Shown one piece after another: positions 10,461 to 23,825 of a DNA stretch of 64,000 bases (its first letter is position 1; each line of letters opens with the position of its first letter). The notes below the pieces were generated by a model. The model was not told where the DNA came from, did not search any database, and worked only from the letters and a program-made list of their open reading frames with translations. Source of the DNA: Heterodera schachtii (lineage: Eukaryota > Nematoda > Chromadorea > Rhabditida > Heteroderidae); contig SIJG01000039.1 of NCBI GenBank assembly GCA_023374025.1, forward strand, positions 840,579 to 904,578, given 5' to 3'. A program made the translations under genes and the position numbers.

Positions 10461-12260
10461 TTAAACATAAAAAATTTTTCCCCTTTTTATTCATATAATT
10501 TCATCGCGCATATTCAACTAACAATAAAATTTCACCGTTAAATCGTCAAAATGAGAAAAAAATCGGATTTCTCGAATAGTGGTGAAAATGGAAAAGACCC
10601 AAATGATCAACAAAAAAAAGAAACTATCCAAAATTTGATGCAATTAAACAAAAATTGAGGGAAAAAGGAAAATTTCATTGGAGAAACAGCAATGTGATTG
10701 AGAGGAAAATTGGAAAATTATTAGGCGAAAGTCGCCATTTAAATTTTTTCTCTTGCTAAAAATTCTTGCTGCGCAATATTATGCATCTACCAAGGATTCT
10801 AATGACTAATGATAATTCTGCTTTTTGCAAGTTTAAAATATACCACATAAAGAATAATTTTAATAATATGTTTAATAATTAATACTTTAAATTATGTAAT
10901 TTATTTATTTAATCGCTTTGTTCTTTGGTTTAATATAAATTTGTGATTTTTCTTTTTGCCAGAAAACTCGTAAATTTATAATCATAAATAGCTAATTAAG
11001 AAAATTTTACAATTACTTTTTATATTCATTTTTTTGTTCATTTGACTAATTTGTTAATAATTTACTTTCATTAATAAATTTTATCATTCATTTTAATTAC
11101 TGCTCTTAATTAAGGCTATTAACGAAATTTATATAATTGGATTTAAAATATTTTAACATATTTCATTTTAGATTAATTTTGGAAAATAAATAAATATATG
11201 TTTTAGCAGAATATATTTATTTATAGCCTTTTTTTTGTTTTCTGTATGTTTACTTAACAATAATTAATTTCCAAAATTTCCTCTTGCTTAAATCTCACGT
11301 TGCCGAATCTTATGAGTCACAGCCACGAATTCTAATGACAATTGTGTTTTATTTTTGTAAGTTTTTTCTTTAAATATACCACATAAAGAATATTTTATTA
11401 TATTTGTAATAATTTATAATTAAAATTATGGATTTATTTTTTCATTTATTCGCCTTAGTCTTATGTTTAATATATAAATATTTTCTTATGCTTTGAAATT
11501 TAAAATTTTGTGAGGAAAATTCATTAGGCATGAATTAATTATTTATCATTTTGAGTTAATATTAATTTATTTAGTAAAAAAAATTATTTTTAAATTATAA
11601 TTATAATGGGTTATTATAATTTGGTTTTAAATTATTTATTTAAATAAGTTGCTAATTTAAATTTTTTTTATTAAATTTTTTTTTATTTATATTTGACTGT
11701 TTAAGCAAAACATCTGTGCCAGAAAAAAACATTTTTTGAGCATTTTGATGAATTTAAACTTTTTTAATTAGGAAAATATTTTAGGTCCTCCATCAAAAAA
11801 TACTTACTTATTAAAAAATTAATTATGTATTATGATATTAAGATTTTTTATAATTATCTTTTTATACAAATATATTTTGCAATACTAAAATATTTACTTG
11901 TTCATTTGATATATCATTTTTCAATAGATAAAACAAATATATTTAATATTAAAGTTTTATTATATTATTTTTTTTTTAATTATGGCGAATTTATTATAAA
12001 TTTTGTATATTTTTTAATTTCTATTTTTATTTGAATTCAATAATTTATTGTTATAATATTTTAGTTTTAATTATGAAAAATAATGAAATTTCCCTTTTAA
12101 AACAATATTTATAATTTATTTTATGACCCATATATTTTTCATACATATTTGTTTTCGAGTAATTGCTATAAGCTAATTTTTAATGTCAAATAATTCTATA
12201 TTTATTTAAGAAAAAATTTACTTCATTAAAAAATTTTTTGATATTATTTAATCTTTATAG
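10461..12260. other. A+T-rich spacer
   Basis: No gene seen. Two related words, TAAATATACCACATAAAGAATA at about 10836 and 11372 together with TTCTAATGACNAAT upstream of each, mark a diverged direct duplication of roughly 100 bases about 540 apart. The rest is simple A/T-rich sequence. Confidence 0.4.
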
Positions 12261-12261
12261 G

Positions 12262-12955
12262 CTCAGGTGAATTGTGTTCCCATAGGGCTAGCGGGACAAA
12301 CTTTTTTTTTTAAATGAAGGATTAAGCACAAACTAACTTTTGAACCGGGGGCGCCTTTCGACTTTCAGCAAAAATTTTTCTACGCTAACTTTTCAAAACA
12401 TGGTCAAAATTTTTTTGCGTTTTTTGCCGTTTTTCGCCGTTTGCACATGTTCATCGGATCTGCAGTGGAAAATGCTTGCATGGCGCAAGGTAGAGCTAGG
12501 AATTTCGCGTGTTTTTAAAAAAATGTACCGCAACGACAAAATTTTTTGGGCCGGACCCCTTTAGCCCCTGGGCAGGGCTGGAGGTCGAAAAATTGAGAAA
12601 TTGTGAAAGACGTGTTTTAGGTAGCCCGGAGGTCTTTTTTATGTTAAGGAATCGCGAGCTTAACGAGCCGCGTTTTTTAAAAAAAAGTTTGGGCCGGTAG
12701 CACCAGGTTGAGTAGGTCATTTGTCCGGAAAACTGGTAAAATGGGGTGAATTTGGCTGGGAGCTGGTGGTTTGGGAGATAGAAGTGGACAAAATGTCGAA
12801 ATTTCAAAACGTGCGCAAACAGGGTCTTTCGCGCTGTAGCCACGCATGTACTATTGCAAAGCCTTCTGGTTCTTAATACCGACAATGGGCGGGCGCGAAG
12901 CGCCCTGCCCCACGAGGTGCGCGAGTGAGGAGCGAAGCGAGGCGTAGCTACGATT
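12262..12955. mobile_element. G+C-richer repeat element with GCGAAGCG hairpin end
   Basis: A sharply bounded block begins near GGCTCAGGTGAATTGTG and ends with GGGCGCGAAGCGCCC (a perfect 6-bp stem with a short loop), then GTGCGCGAGTGAGGAGC and GAAGCGAGGCGTAGC. Open frames exist on both strands (plus from 12340; minus 12496-12885) but carry no recognisable domain. A hairpin-terminated non-coding block is reminiscent of Helitron or other non-autonomous elements, but I do not see a canonical CTRR end or a clear target-site duplication. Confidence 0.45.
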
Positions 12956-12959
12956 TAAC

Positions 12960-14760
12960 AAAATACAAAATTTGCATTGCTAAAGTTGATGAACAGAGTT
13001 TGCTGTTAAAATTTTCTAGATTTTGTCTAAAATATATTTACAAAATATTATATATTTCCCGAAATTTAATTGTTTATTAACTAATAACAAAAAAATTATT
13101 ATTTATTTATTAAATTATTGAACAACTTAAACAATGTTTTAATGAACATTTTTATAACAATTCAACAAATTATAATTAGTTTAATTTATAACTCTAATTT
13201 TGACCTTTTATGCGAAATTATTTTAAACTGGTTATTGCTACCACGAAATAATTATTATTTCACATCACACTCATATTTAAAATATTTCCATAACATGTTT
13301 TTATAGTTATAAATTAGGGCATTTAAAAAACTTGAGCACCCAATGATTTTTTTCCAAAAATTAAATGACTAAATTTTAACAAAATCACTTTTTATTGTTG
13401 TCACTTAATTGGTAGTGAATGAAATCAAAATTTTTCATTTTGTGATTTCACATTTTGTGATTTTATCAATCTCTTTAATCTTTTTTTTTCACTTTTTGAA
13501 GGATATTTTATTAGTTTATCTTTGGTTATTCCATTTAAAGAAAATTGATTTAGAATTATTTTTCATGTTTCTGTCTTTAAATTTAAGTTATATTTGAAAT
13601 TTTGGTAGTTTATTAGGTTTTATTTTTTTCAATTTTAAGTGGATAAACCAAAATATTTATCAATGTGAAAATAAATACAAATATTTGTTTATGGCAAATC
13701 TGTTAACAAATAACACCCAAAAAAGAATTTATTTTATTTGAAACAAAAACAAACTTTATCTTAAACTGATCGAAATATTAATACAATTTAAATAATTTAT
13801 TTGAAAAACTTATCATTCTTGAAAACGTAGTGATATTCGCAATTTTAACTAATTTTAGACTAATGAAATAAAAAAAATTAATAATATTGTCTGAAAGTCT
13901 TAAGATATTTAAGAATCAAAAAACTTTAGTGCATGATTTTATGATCGTTATTAAATATTAAGACTAATGTACGACAAAATTTAAATGTCAAATATAAATT
14001 TAATTAAAAAAACAATTTTCTTTTATAACACACAAAACAAAATAACCTAAATAAATGTATTTAAAATTTTCATAAATTATATTAAGAAAAAATATAGAAA
14101 AATAATTAAATATTTTAATATTTTAATGTTGATACCATGAAAAATAAATAAACCATCAAAATGAATTCTGTAATATAAAAAAATGCAAAAATTCTGGTTG
14201 AAATTAACTATATTTTAATTTTAATCCAATGACGCGTTGGGTTATTCAGTGTAAATTGATACAAAAATTGGACCACAAAATTTTTTTAATTTATAAAAAA
14301 TTTATTTTTAAATAATTATTAATGACTTAAGTAAATATTAAAAATGTAAAAATACAAATAAACATACGATGAAATTTTCGCTTATGGGTTGCGAATCAAT
14401 TGCGTGGGTAATAATAAAATAAAATAAAACTTACCAAATTAACTTTGATTTCATAAACTTTATAACCAGTGTATATTATAAAAAAACGTTAGAAACTTAT
14501 TTAAACATATTTTATAGTATATAATTTTAAATATGTCCTAATTAAAAATAATCATTTTAAAGTATTGAGGAGAAAATTATATTTTTTCGTCATTATTTCG
14601 CTTGGTAAAACAAAAATTACATTTCTCAGATTTTATTTTTATTATCATTGTTGCTGTATTTTGATTTAAATTACTATATATTATTATTACCTAATCATTT
14701 ATTTCTCATGACAAACTCTTTGATTCTTTAAATAACATTATGAATTTCTTGAGAAGTTTC
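12960..14760. other. A+T-rich spacer
   Basis: Only A/T-rich sequence with short chance frames (for example plus 13118-13306 and 13409-13597, rich in Phe, Leu, Ile and Asn). No splice-framed coding segment recognised. Confidence 0.4.
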
Positions 14761-14768
14761 TTTTATTA

Positions 14769-15109
14769 TCATGTGTGAGCACAATCCATTGAGGTAATAG
14801 TCCCCGATCGTTTCCAAAATTTTCGGTAATGTCCAAAATAAATTAATAAAAATTCCGGCGCGATTTCATGAAGAGAGAAACCGAGAAATGAGAGGTCGAA
14901 AATGATAAAAATGCGATAAGGTCCGACATCGTTTTGAAAAATTGATTTTGCCGCATTTATCACACTGATATCGATTCTTCGGTTGCTGTTCGTGCTTGAC
15001 GTGGCCTGTTGGGCAGCTTCAGCGTATGACGTTCTCGGCAAATTTTTGATGGGCGGAGGGCGCACAAAAATGTCAATGAGCATCGTTCCGTGTGAAAAGG
15101 CATTATAAA
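14769..15109 (-). CDS. Probable coding exon, unknown protein
   Basis: A minus-strand acceptor (TTTTGATCAG) at 15110 opens a frame that runs in phase through an internal ATG at 15083 to a TGA at 14769-14771. The first half looks coding: FSHGTMLIDIFVRPPPIKNL, then a Ser/Thr/Ala/Asn-rich linker (SYAEAAQQATSSTNSNRR) and ISVINAAKSIFQNDVG. The second half is more hydrophobic (FIIFDLSFLGFSLHEI) and might be read beyond a missed donor (TTCTCG/GTTTCT). Composition is much less A/T-rich than the flanks. Upstream exons could include the minus frame at 16263-16439, but phases were not tied. No family recognised. Confidence 0.5.
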
Positions 15110-16262
15110 CTGATCAAAATGAAAGTTTTGTTATACTCAAAAACAATCATAATAGTAAGTGTAATAGATTAGAATTAATATTTGAAGATTCACAATAAAA
15201 TTATTTAAAAAAAATTTGCTGTAAATAAATTATTCCAAATGAAACGCGAATTTCAAGTTTTTTTAGGTGTCAATCGTCCATTTAAAATTATAATTTTATA
15301 AAAATTAAGGAAATCAAAATCAACTAATTATTCTCAACTCCCAGCGCATGGTTGAGAATAACAACATTTACTAAAATATATTATAATAAAAAAAGATATA
15401 TATATTTATTGGTAAATTATTGAAATAAACAAGAGAAAATTAACAACTCTTGATAAAAAAATGCATTTCTTTAAAAAGGAAATTAGTTATTCTATGGTAA
15501 TTTTAATAAACAATGAAAAATGATATGACGAAAAATTTGAAAATCATCAACATTGCATAAGTGGGTGGCATTTATTAGATTAAGCATTGATGTCCGATCT
15601 GAAAATATCACACAAAAGTAAATACTTGATAGAGTAAATTAACATTATTTTTAAGTCATCTTTTAGTTTTACTTAAATTTGTAAAAACAAAAAGTTTCCA
15701 AAATAATATTTTAAATTGACAAGCACATACATACAACAAAGAAAGCAGAATCTTTACTTTTACTAATTTTCATTTAAAGAAAAGAAATAATTAATCCAAA
15801 AGCTTTGAAAATGAACCAACGGTTCGACTTTAATGGACAAGAAATAAATTAATCCCTATTTCAACATTTCTAAATAATAAAATATAAAACAAAAATTCAT
15901 TGTAAATCGTAAAAGATTACAAAATAAGAAATTTCTTATTGCAAATGGCATTAAAAGATAAAATAAACGAATTAAAATTTCAAGACAACATGAAAAAACA
16001 TAAATGCAAATACTCTTTAGTAATAAATAAAATGAGACAACTGCGAATTATGTACCGTGGAAATCACAATTCACCATGAAACCAATAACAAGAGTTTAAA
16101 TCAAAATTAATGAGTCAAAAATTATCATTATGTCTCAAATTTATGAACTATTCTTAAACAAATCTTACCCATTTTACATGCTTAGGAAGCAAATCCTTCT
16201 ATCAAAAAAGTCATTTTTTGTAGGGTTTTCAGAAAAAAGGACAACAGAGAAGAGACGGATAT

Positions 16263-16439
16263 TCATAATTTCTTTTTAATAGATTTATTAACTTTTTCTA
16301 TTACTTTTTCAATATTCAATAAAGCATTATGTTCGCGTGGTGACACTTTTCCATTTAGGTAATTATTTATTATTTTGTTTGTCCTTTCAGGATACAATAT
16401 CGATTGCACACCAAATTGTGACCGCTTTCCTTCCCTCAT
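16263..16439 (-). CDS. 58-residue basic open frame, possible first exon
   Basis: ATG at 16437-16439, stop at 16263-16265, 58 residues beginning MREGKRSQFGVQSIL and continuing LNGKVSPREHNALLNIEKVI before a Lys-rich tail. It is basic, with no signal peptide. A donor-like AAAAA/GTAATA lies near the tail, so this could be the first exon of a gene continuing toward 15109. The plus strand offers a rival: a frame ending CATTTAG, a 32-base intron-like GTAATT..TTTCAG, and a short frame to a stop. The minus frame is longer and uninterrupted, so I prefer it. Confidence 0.4.
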   Translation of the reverse strand: MREGKRSQFGVQSILYPERTNKIINNYLNGKVSPREHNALLNIEKVIEKVNKSIKKKL

Positions 16440-16639
16440 TCATTAATTAATTGCATTTTGTATTGGATGCACATTTCGTATTGCTGTTTTCCACCTCGTC
16501 CGACAAAAATATTTTGTCTTCAATAAATAAAACATTAACAGATTTTAATTTTATTCAAAAAATTTCAATATTTAGAGCTGAAAATATCTCTATTAACAAA
16601 ATATATCTGATGGACAAAGTTTCTGTTCAATAAATTTTC

Positions 16640-19600
16640 GAGACAAAAAATTGATTTAATTAAATATTTATTGTATGATAATATTCAAGTAAAAATAGGA
16701 GTTTTTGAAGAAATTCTTTATAAATGTAATATTTCCAAATATAATATTAAAAAGCAATATGGTTTCTAGATTCTGAACATATATGGCAGACTGTAAGGGA
16801 AATAAACTTATTTAAATAAAACTAATTCATACTGTTAATAGATTCGCCAGAGTAAAATCTTGATGTAAGTGATTGCTGAAAGATGTATGATAAGCGTTTG
16901 GATGCTAACTGTAATAAATTTTTAAGAGTTGTGAGAAAGATTAAAATTTCACAAGATATATAAATAAATAAATATTAAATATTCTTAACAATTTCTCTTG
17001 ATCGATGAGCGCTGCAATAAACAATGATTCATTTACGAGATGAACAATATTAAAAAATAATTTGTATAATTACGCAAATATTAAATATTAACAAAAATAA
17101 ATAAATATTTCTTTGCTAAATTATTTTTATAATGGACAGGCAAATAAAAATTATATAAAAGATGCTCCTATATTAGAGCATATATTAATGCTTTTTTATT
17201 GTCAAGAAGATAATATTTTAAGGTTAATTGTGTTAGGAAGACTATATAATATGTGCTGAAAATCACGAAAATTTAAATGATAAAAATTAACAACGAAGGA
17301 AGTTGAATGGATTGAGGGTGAGTGACGCGAATAATGTCTAATAACATAATATAAATTTTATTTTGTTTAAATTGCTTTTAATAAAATAGAAAATTACAAT
17401 TAATACAAATAAATTAACAATACGAACAAAAAATATTAATTTATTAGGTCTATAAAAAATGATTAAAACTTGTGAACTAATTTATAAAAAGGAAATAAGT
17501 AAGCATATAAATAAATTATTTAAAACGAATTTTACTTCATAAACTCATATACAAAATTTATGTAGATTACAATTCAAGAAATTAATAAATTAAATATAAT
17601 TTTTTACGATTAATTCAATTACTGAGAATTTATACTTTTCATATAATTAATTTATTTTAATTTTATATATAACTGAGGTATTAAACCTTTTACGCACCTG
17701 TTTGGTTATAGAAAATCGTTTTATGCATGATTATTATATTTTATATTAACAAAAAAATAGCGAAAAATTAGTGCAAGAATATCATTTTTAACATGGTCAG
17801 CAAAACCCTCACAAGAATCTGATTAACAAACGAATAACAAAAAATTTATAGAGAAAAAGGTAGAAAACATCCAGAAGAACAAAATAAAAAAAGAATAAAG
17901 AAATCCATCATATTTAAATTTTTTACGGACTTTTGAAAAACACAAAAAAGTTTGGTTCAAAGCTTATGCAACACCCAAAGTAGTATACTTTTTGATTAAA
18001 AGGCTTTTAATAAAAAATATGATTGTCGAATTTTAATAATAAAGATACCTTAATTTTAATAAAAAATTGCACAAAAAAACTCAGCGAATTAAATTTAAAA
18101 TATCATCAAAAAATTGTTTGAAACAAAAAACATTTTAAAAATACAATTAATAATTCTTCATCCCAATATATAAAGTAAATAATTTAACTTCTATGATGTT
18201 CTACATAAAAATATTAATTTGTAAAAAATTTTGATATTTTACAAATAAAATAATATTATTTATTAACTTAATACATACTTTATTGATTTATTAAAAAGAT
18301 CATATGCATTGTTGATAAATTTTTTGTAACTTTGTCCGATGTATAAAGCAGCCCGTGATTTGCTTGAATTTTAAATGATATGCAGATAAATAAAAGCATA
18401 AATAGCCTTTTATTTTGAAGCATTAATTCTAATGGCATTGAAAAGGCAGAAAACTTTTATTCAAAAAATGGAAGTAATCCATGAACTAATTCATCGATCT
18501 GAAAGTTTTGTGAACTTGTAACAAGTAAGAAAAAATAGATAAAATTTAAAATTAATTCAAATAAGAAATATCGAAAATAAAAAATGTGAAATTATCAGTT
18601 AACATCAATAAACTCAATTCGGAATTGCTCAAGTGAAAATTATCTAGGCATTTTTTAAACTTAAGCATATTTAAGAGAACATAAGATATGTCATATTATT
18701 ATTATATAAAAATTTATAGATAAAAGGGCTCAACAAGAATACAAAAAAAAATAAGCATTTAAAATATTATTGACTGAATTTAACAAGGTAAACTCATATA
18801 TTTATTTACATAAAATAAAATTAAGAAGAATATCTCATCTATTCTAATTCACAAATAGAAAAAGCTTTAACCGGAGCATGTATTAAAGTTAATTTAATAC
18901 TATAAAATTGCATGAAAAATTCGTAGGCATAATTCAAATTTATCAATTAGATCGATAAAATTTTTTTATTAAATAACCACTAACAAATAAGATTCAAATC
19001 GATTAATATAAAGATATTTTAATCCTCTAACTCATAAACCGAAAAAAATATTTCAATAAACTAATTAGCTTATAACTTTATTGTAAAAAAGACTTAAATT
19101 TTTAACCCATAAATAAATTAAAAAGGAATAAAAAATAAAATATAAAGTAGTCATAGCTGTAATTGATATACTTGAATATAAGAAAATATCTTAATTAATT
19201 TAATATTATATTTAAGAACTAGGAAAAAGATCATTTAAATTTAATTTCAAATAAATTTAAAAAAATATATTTCAACCAGAAAAAGTTTATAACCAAAAGA
19301 TAGTTTAATGGTACTTTTTATTTAAAGTTTATTACTACATTTAAGAAATATATAAAATTTGTTAAAATAAAAGCAAGAATTCTTGTAATAAACATCTAAA
19401 CAAGTGATAAACATTAAGATATTACTATAAAAATGTGACAAACGTTAAGAAATAAATAAAAATATTACAAAGCGATAATAATGTTTTATTGGAACCCTTA
19501 TTTATTATTAAATCTATGATATAATAAAATAATGTGTGAAATTTTAAATTGAAAAAATTATCAAAATCTACATTATAATTAATTCTATAAATAATTATAA

Positions 19601-21060
19601 TTGAAGGAAGAAATGAAAACAATTTTATAAAATTTATTTATAAAGTATTAATCATTGCAATGATTTATGTAAATTCCATTCAAATTTTTTAGTAATTATG
19701 TTAATGAAATATAAGAAAAAATCCTAATGCTAGAATAAAATTAGATCGATGAGAAAAAAAATAGTTGGGAAATATACTTTTATGAAAATAAAATAAGAAA
19801 TTTTTTTTATTTATTTGTATAAAACTTCAAAATCTGACTAAGTTTTGGTGACCTATTTATCATCAAAAAATAGATAAATAAAATATAGAACGAATTTAAT
19901 CTTTAAAACAACATTATATTGGAGCAAAAAATCAAATTTCGGTAAATAGTTACTATTGAAAACGTTTTTAAATTTTGTAGTTTAAAATAGTTAAAAATTT
20001 AATTACAATCTAAAAAACCTAAATAAAGAATATACTGACATAAAAAAGCAAGCTGATTAAGAAACCTATCTATGAAATTTATTGTTGATTTTTTAATCAT
20101 TTATTAACAATCAAGCAAGTTTAAAAGTATATTTAAATTTTAAAAATTTTAACAGAAAAGAATGGATTTTAATAATTTATTTAAACTAAATTTCAACTTT
20201 AAAATTAATTAATAAATTAGAAATAAAATAAATATCAAATTAAATAAACATTATTAATTATGGCATTGAATAAAGTTTGTTTAATAAAGACCGTCCATTC
20301 GGTACAAAATATATGTTGTAAAATGTAAAATCGTTTTAATTTGTATACATTGTATAGCTTTGCATTACAATAAATAAGATATGGCGAATCAGACATGTAA
20401 AAATTAGAGATCATTATTTGTTAAACTGCGAAATATTTAAATAAAAATATTTTTTATAATAAAAATTAAATTAAAAAATTAACATTTATTATATTCATGC
20501 TTTTTAAATCAGCGACATAATATATCATAAAATTTATAATTTACAATAAATAAATATAAATTATGTCAATTTTTATAAGGGACTTATTCCCGAAAACATT
20601 GGAACTATGTGACGCCTTAAAACTATTTAATTTAACATAAGAAATATATATTCATATTTTTCGATCTGACGGGAAAACTTTGTTGCAATAAAATTTTTTC
20701 TAGACTCTTCCATTTACTTGTTATCTTGATTTCCTTTTTATATAATTTCACAATGAACCAAATAAAATATTTTTTGCAAATCTCTTATCTAATCATTTTC
20801 GTAAAACGTAACTCATAATTAATCCGATTTCAAGTAATATTTTAAAGTAAAAATATTAAAATATGTGATGAAGAAAAAAATTAAAACCAATGTAAATAAA
20901 TAACGAATTATTAAAGAATTCGATTGTATATTTTTTAAAATTTGAATATATTGCAACTGTATTTCAGCTTAAAAATAATAATCAAATTCAAGTCACTGTA
21001 AAGAAAATATTAAAAAATAAGTGATAATGGCAGGAATTTGAAATTTAAATTCACAATTAA
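16640..21060. other. Long A+T-rich gene-poor stretch
   Basis: No coding segment recognised in about 4.4 kb. A 70-base sequence at 17920-17990 (GACTTTTGAAAAACACAAAA, then TTTGGTTCAAAGCTTATG and CAACACCC) recurs diverged at 38875-38940 in the same orientation, marking a dispersed repeat. Chance frames such as 19425-19622 minus are A/T-biased. Confidence 0.45.
17920..17990 (+). repeat. Dispersed repeat, copy 1 of 2
   Basis: Shares TTTTGAAAAACACNAAAAA, TTTGGTTCAAANCTTATG and AACACCC with 38875-38940, spaced almost identically. No terminal inverted repeats seen in the matched part. Confidence 0.5.
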
Positions 21061-21061
21061 C

Positions 21062-21226
21062 TCAGAACATCTCTAGCAACAATTTTAACAAATTCGTCAA
21101 AAAAGAAACGAGTAAATTTAAAAGTTTATTAAAAAGACAAGAGCCATTAAAGCTCGGCATTAGTTCTTGTTCTCTACGTCGAACAACATGCGCAGAGAAA
21201 TGTGCAATAAAATATGATGTTCTATA
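21062..21226 (-). CDS. Possible exon, strand uncertain
   Basis: After an acceptor-like GCGCTAG the minus strand is open for 54 codons to a TGA at 21062-21064, with HVVRRREQELMPSFNG and a Leu-rich tail. The plus strand is open across the same bases and reads PLKLGISSCSLRRTTCAEKC before a TAG at about 21230. The middle part (21140-21240) is clearly less A+T-rich. One of these is probably a gene piece; I cannot decide which. Confidence 0.25.
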   Translation of the reverse strand, partial: YRTSYFIAHFSAHVVRRREQELMPSFNGSCLFNKLLNLLVSFLTNLLKLLLEMF

Positions 21227-21992
21227 CTAGCGCTGCTCCGGAAATTTCTATCATCATAAATGTGTTCAACGAACGACAAATTCTGTTTAAATATAAAGTG
21301 ACTTGAAACAAAATCAATGCTATAAAAGAAAAATTAATATTTATATAAGAATATTAAATACGTATTAAACAATTACATTAACATTCATTGATAAAGAATT
21401 AATGAATTTGTTATAAAGTTTTAGACAACAATATTATTTTCAAATCAATTTTTAATTCTTTTAAATGTAATATTATAATGTAAAATTTGATGAATAAAAT
21501 TACGAATTATTCCAAAGCTTACTCTTTTAAACAAAGAAATTTACTTTAGAAAAAATAAATAAAATCAAAATCAATGCATACGGTAAATGCATTGATCATG
21601 GTAAAAATAATCATAAAAATTGACCTTTATGATATATACAAAATAAGATGAAAAAAAAACGAAAAACATCAGAATATAATGGGCATTAAAAATACATTCA
21701 ATAAAATGCAAGAACTTTCCATTAAAAAAAACAACAGCGCAGAAATAGTATTATTAAATTAATAAATAATATTTATTTTTAAATAGAAATAGAATATTTA
21801 TTAATTGTAGGACCTAAAAAGAGTTCATTGTGTGCTGTAAAGACTGTAGCTTATCGCATGGCGTCAATTTTAAAAATTAGGGACGCAAAATTAAAATATT
21901 AAAAATATTTTTAAATTCTCTAAATCTTAAAAAAAAAATGAAAATTTATATAATAAATGCAAAATAAACATGAATGAACCATTTAAATCGAA

Positions 21993-22246
21993 CGGGACAA
22001 AATATCGCCGCCGGAATATGGCCGCCGAAAGTTCGCCAACCAAAATATCGCCGGTCGAAGTATCGCCACGACAAAATATCGCCGCCGAAATATCGCCTCC
22101 TGAAATAACTTTTTTTTTAAATTTCTCCGGCGATATTTTGTCTCGGCGATATTTTGTCTCGGCGATATTTCGACCAGCGATATTTTGGGTGGCGATATTC
22201 CGGCAGCGATATTCCGGCAGCGATATTTCGGCGGCGATATTTTAGG
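21993..22246. repeat. Foldback element made of ATATCGCCG units
   Basis: The left arm (about 21993-22105) holds repeated AAAATATCGCCG(CCG) units; the right arm (22130-22246) holds the complement, CGGCGATATTTTG/CGGCAGCGATATTCCG. A short A/T-rich spacer (CTTTTTTTTAAATTTC) separates them, so a single strand can fold into a hairpin of over 100 bp with mismatches. Each arm is itself an array of about 10-20-base units. The two opposing open frames through it are products of the symmetry, not genes. Confidence 0.75.
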
Positions 22247-22259
22247 GTGCACCCATCTA

Positions 22260-23820
22260 AAATATGATCCATTTTATTGGAACAAATTTCATGTAACTTA
22301 TTGCAATATTATCTGTTGATAACAAATTCGAACTCATCTAAATAAAAGAGCAAAAAGAGGCTCATCGTAATTTACTTCATCCAGACGAAATCAAGTGTGA
22401 GTTAAATCTAAACATTTCATATTGGGACGACAAAATCAGTGTAAGAACGAGGAATTATTTATTAACTGCGAAATTTTTATGGAAACTTTCAGGAAAATTA
22501 TGTCCAATCACAAACAAAAATTAAAAAATAAATAAATATTGAACTTATTATCATTAAAAAAAAAACTTAAATTATGAATGAGTTAATAAGTAATGACTTA
22601 AATCTTGGGTATATAATAAAAGGTAAAAATAAAAATGTTTGTTTTTTGTTTTAATTTTTGTTTAGTTCATTGATGAAATACTAAATTATAATAAATATTT
22701 TAGTGTGAAAATGTTAAAAAGTAAATATCATTAATATAACATAAATGTGAAAACATTCAATAAATTAAAGAAGAGATTGTCAGATATGTTATGGGAAACA
22801 ACAAATTAATTAATATTTATGAAATTTTAGCGAAAACGCCAACATGGAAATGTGAATATAATACCGTATAACTTTATCAAAAATAAAATATTTATTTAAA
22901 ATTTCTCGAATTTAAGCATTGTATTAAACATATTCAATACATGAGAAGAAAAAAGAACATTAAGACTACTCCAATACATCAAAAAAGAAAAAAGAAAAAA
23001 TCAAAGTAAATCTTTATAGAAAAGATAAATTAAATATTAATACATAAATTGATTAACTTTTATATATAGAAATAAGCTATACAATGTAAATATTTATTGA
23101 AAATATGTTTCAAAATAAAACAAAAGTTAATCTATAGCCGCTAGACTTGACGCAAAAAAATTAATACAGGGGAAACAGTAATAAAAAATTTAACGCAACT
23201 TTTAAAAAATGAAAAAAACACATGAATTAAATTATTTTAAAGTTTTTCATTAAGTATAATATTAATTATTTTATTTTATAAAAATATTTAACAATGTATT
23301 AAATTATTCATTTATTTCATGGAATATGCAAAAACGACATGGCGTTAAATCTTGATGTGAACGAGATGATGGGATACAATAATAAAAAAATAAATAAAAT
23401 TGAATATAGTATTTTAAAACGAAAACAAAATAAAATAATATATTTAAATATATAAATTATAAAATTTTAAAAATTAATTTTAGTGATATGCAAAAAGTTG
23501 CATTTCAATTACGAAGCTAATTGTCAAAAAAATAAAAATAATAAATTAATTCTAGTAATAATAATGATGTAATGTACATATGTATAATTTCATTTAAATT
23601 TCCTGGTTAAAAAATAAAAATCTTTTGAACAGTTTTACGATAAAAATACAGAATGTATTTAATAAAAAAATTTTTAATTACAATTATAAAATACACTAAA
23701 ATAATTGTAACTCTTTAATAAGCTTTGAACAGAGTAAATGATTAAACCGAGAAGCTTCTTGCATTAAGAATGAAAATTCAGGAAATCGAAGTACCAAAAA
23801 TTTAATTTAGAATGTTAGTG
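22260..23820. other. A+T-rich spacer
   Basis: No coding segment, RNA gene or structured repeat recognised between the two foldback elements. Confidence 0.4.
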
Positions 23821-23825
23821 ATAAC

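Noticed and set aside
11825..12034. 69-codon plus-strand frame
   Set aside because: Pure background composition (Ile, Phe, Tyr, Leu).
21970..22252. Two opposing frames of about 90 codons
   Set aside because: Both arise from the foldback array of ATATCGCCG units and mirror each other.
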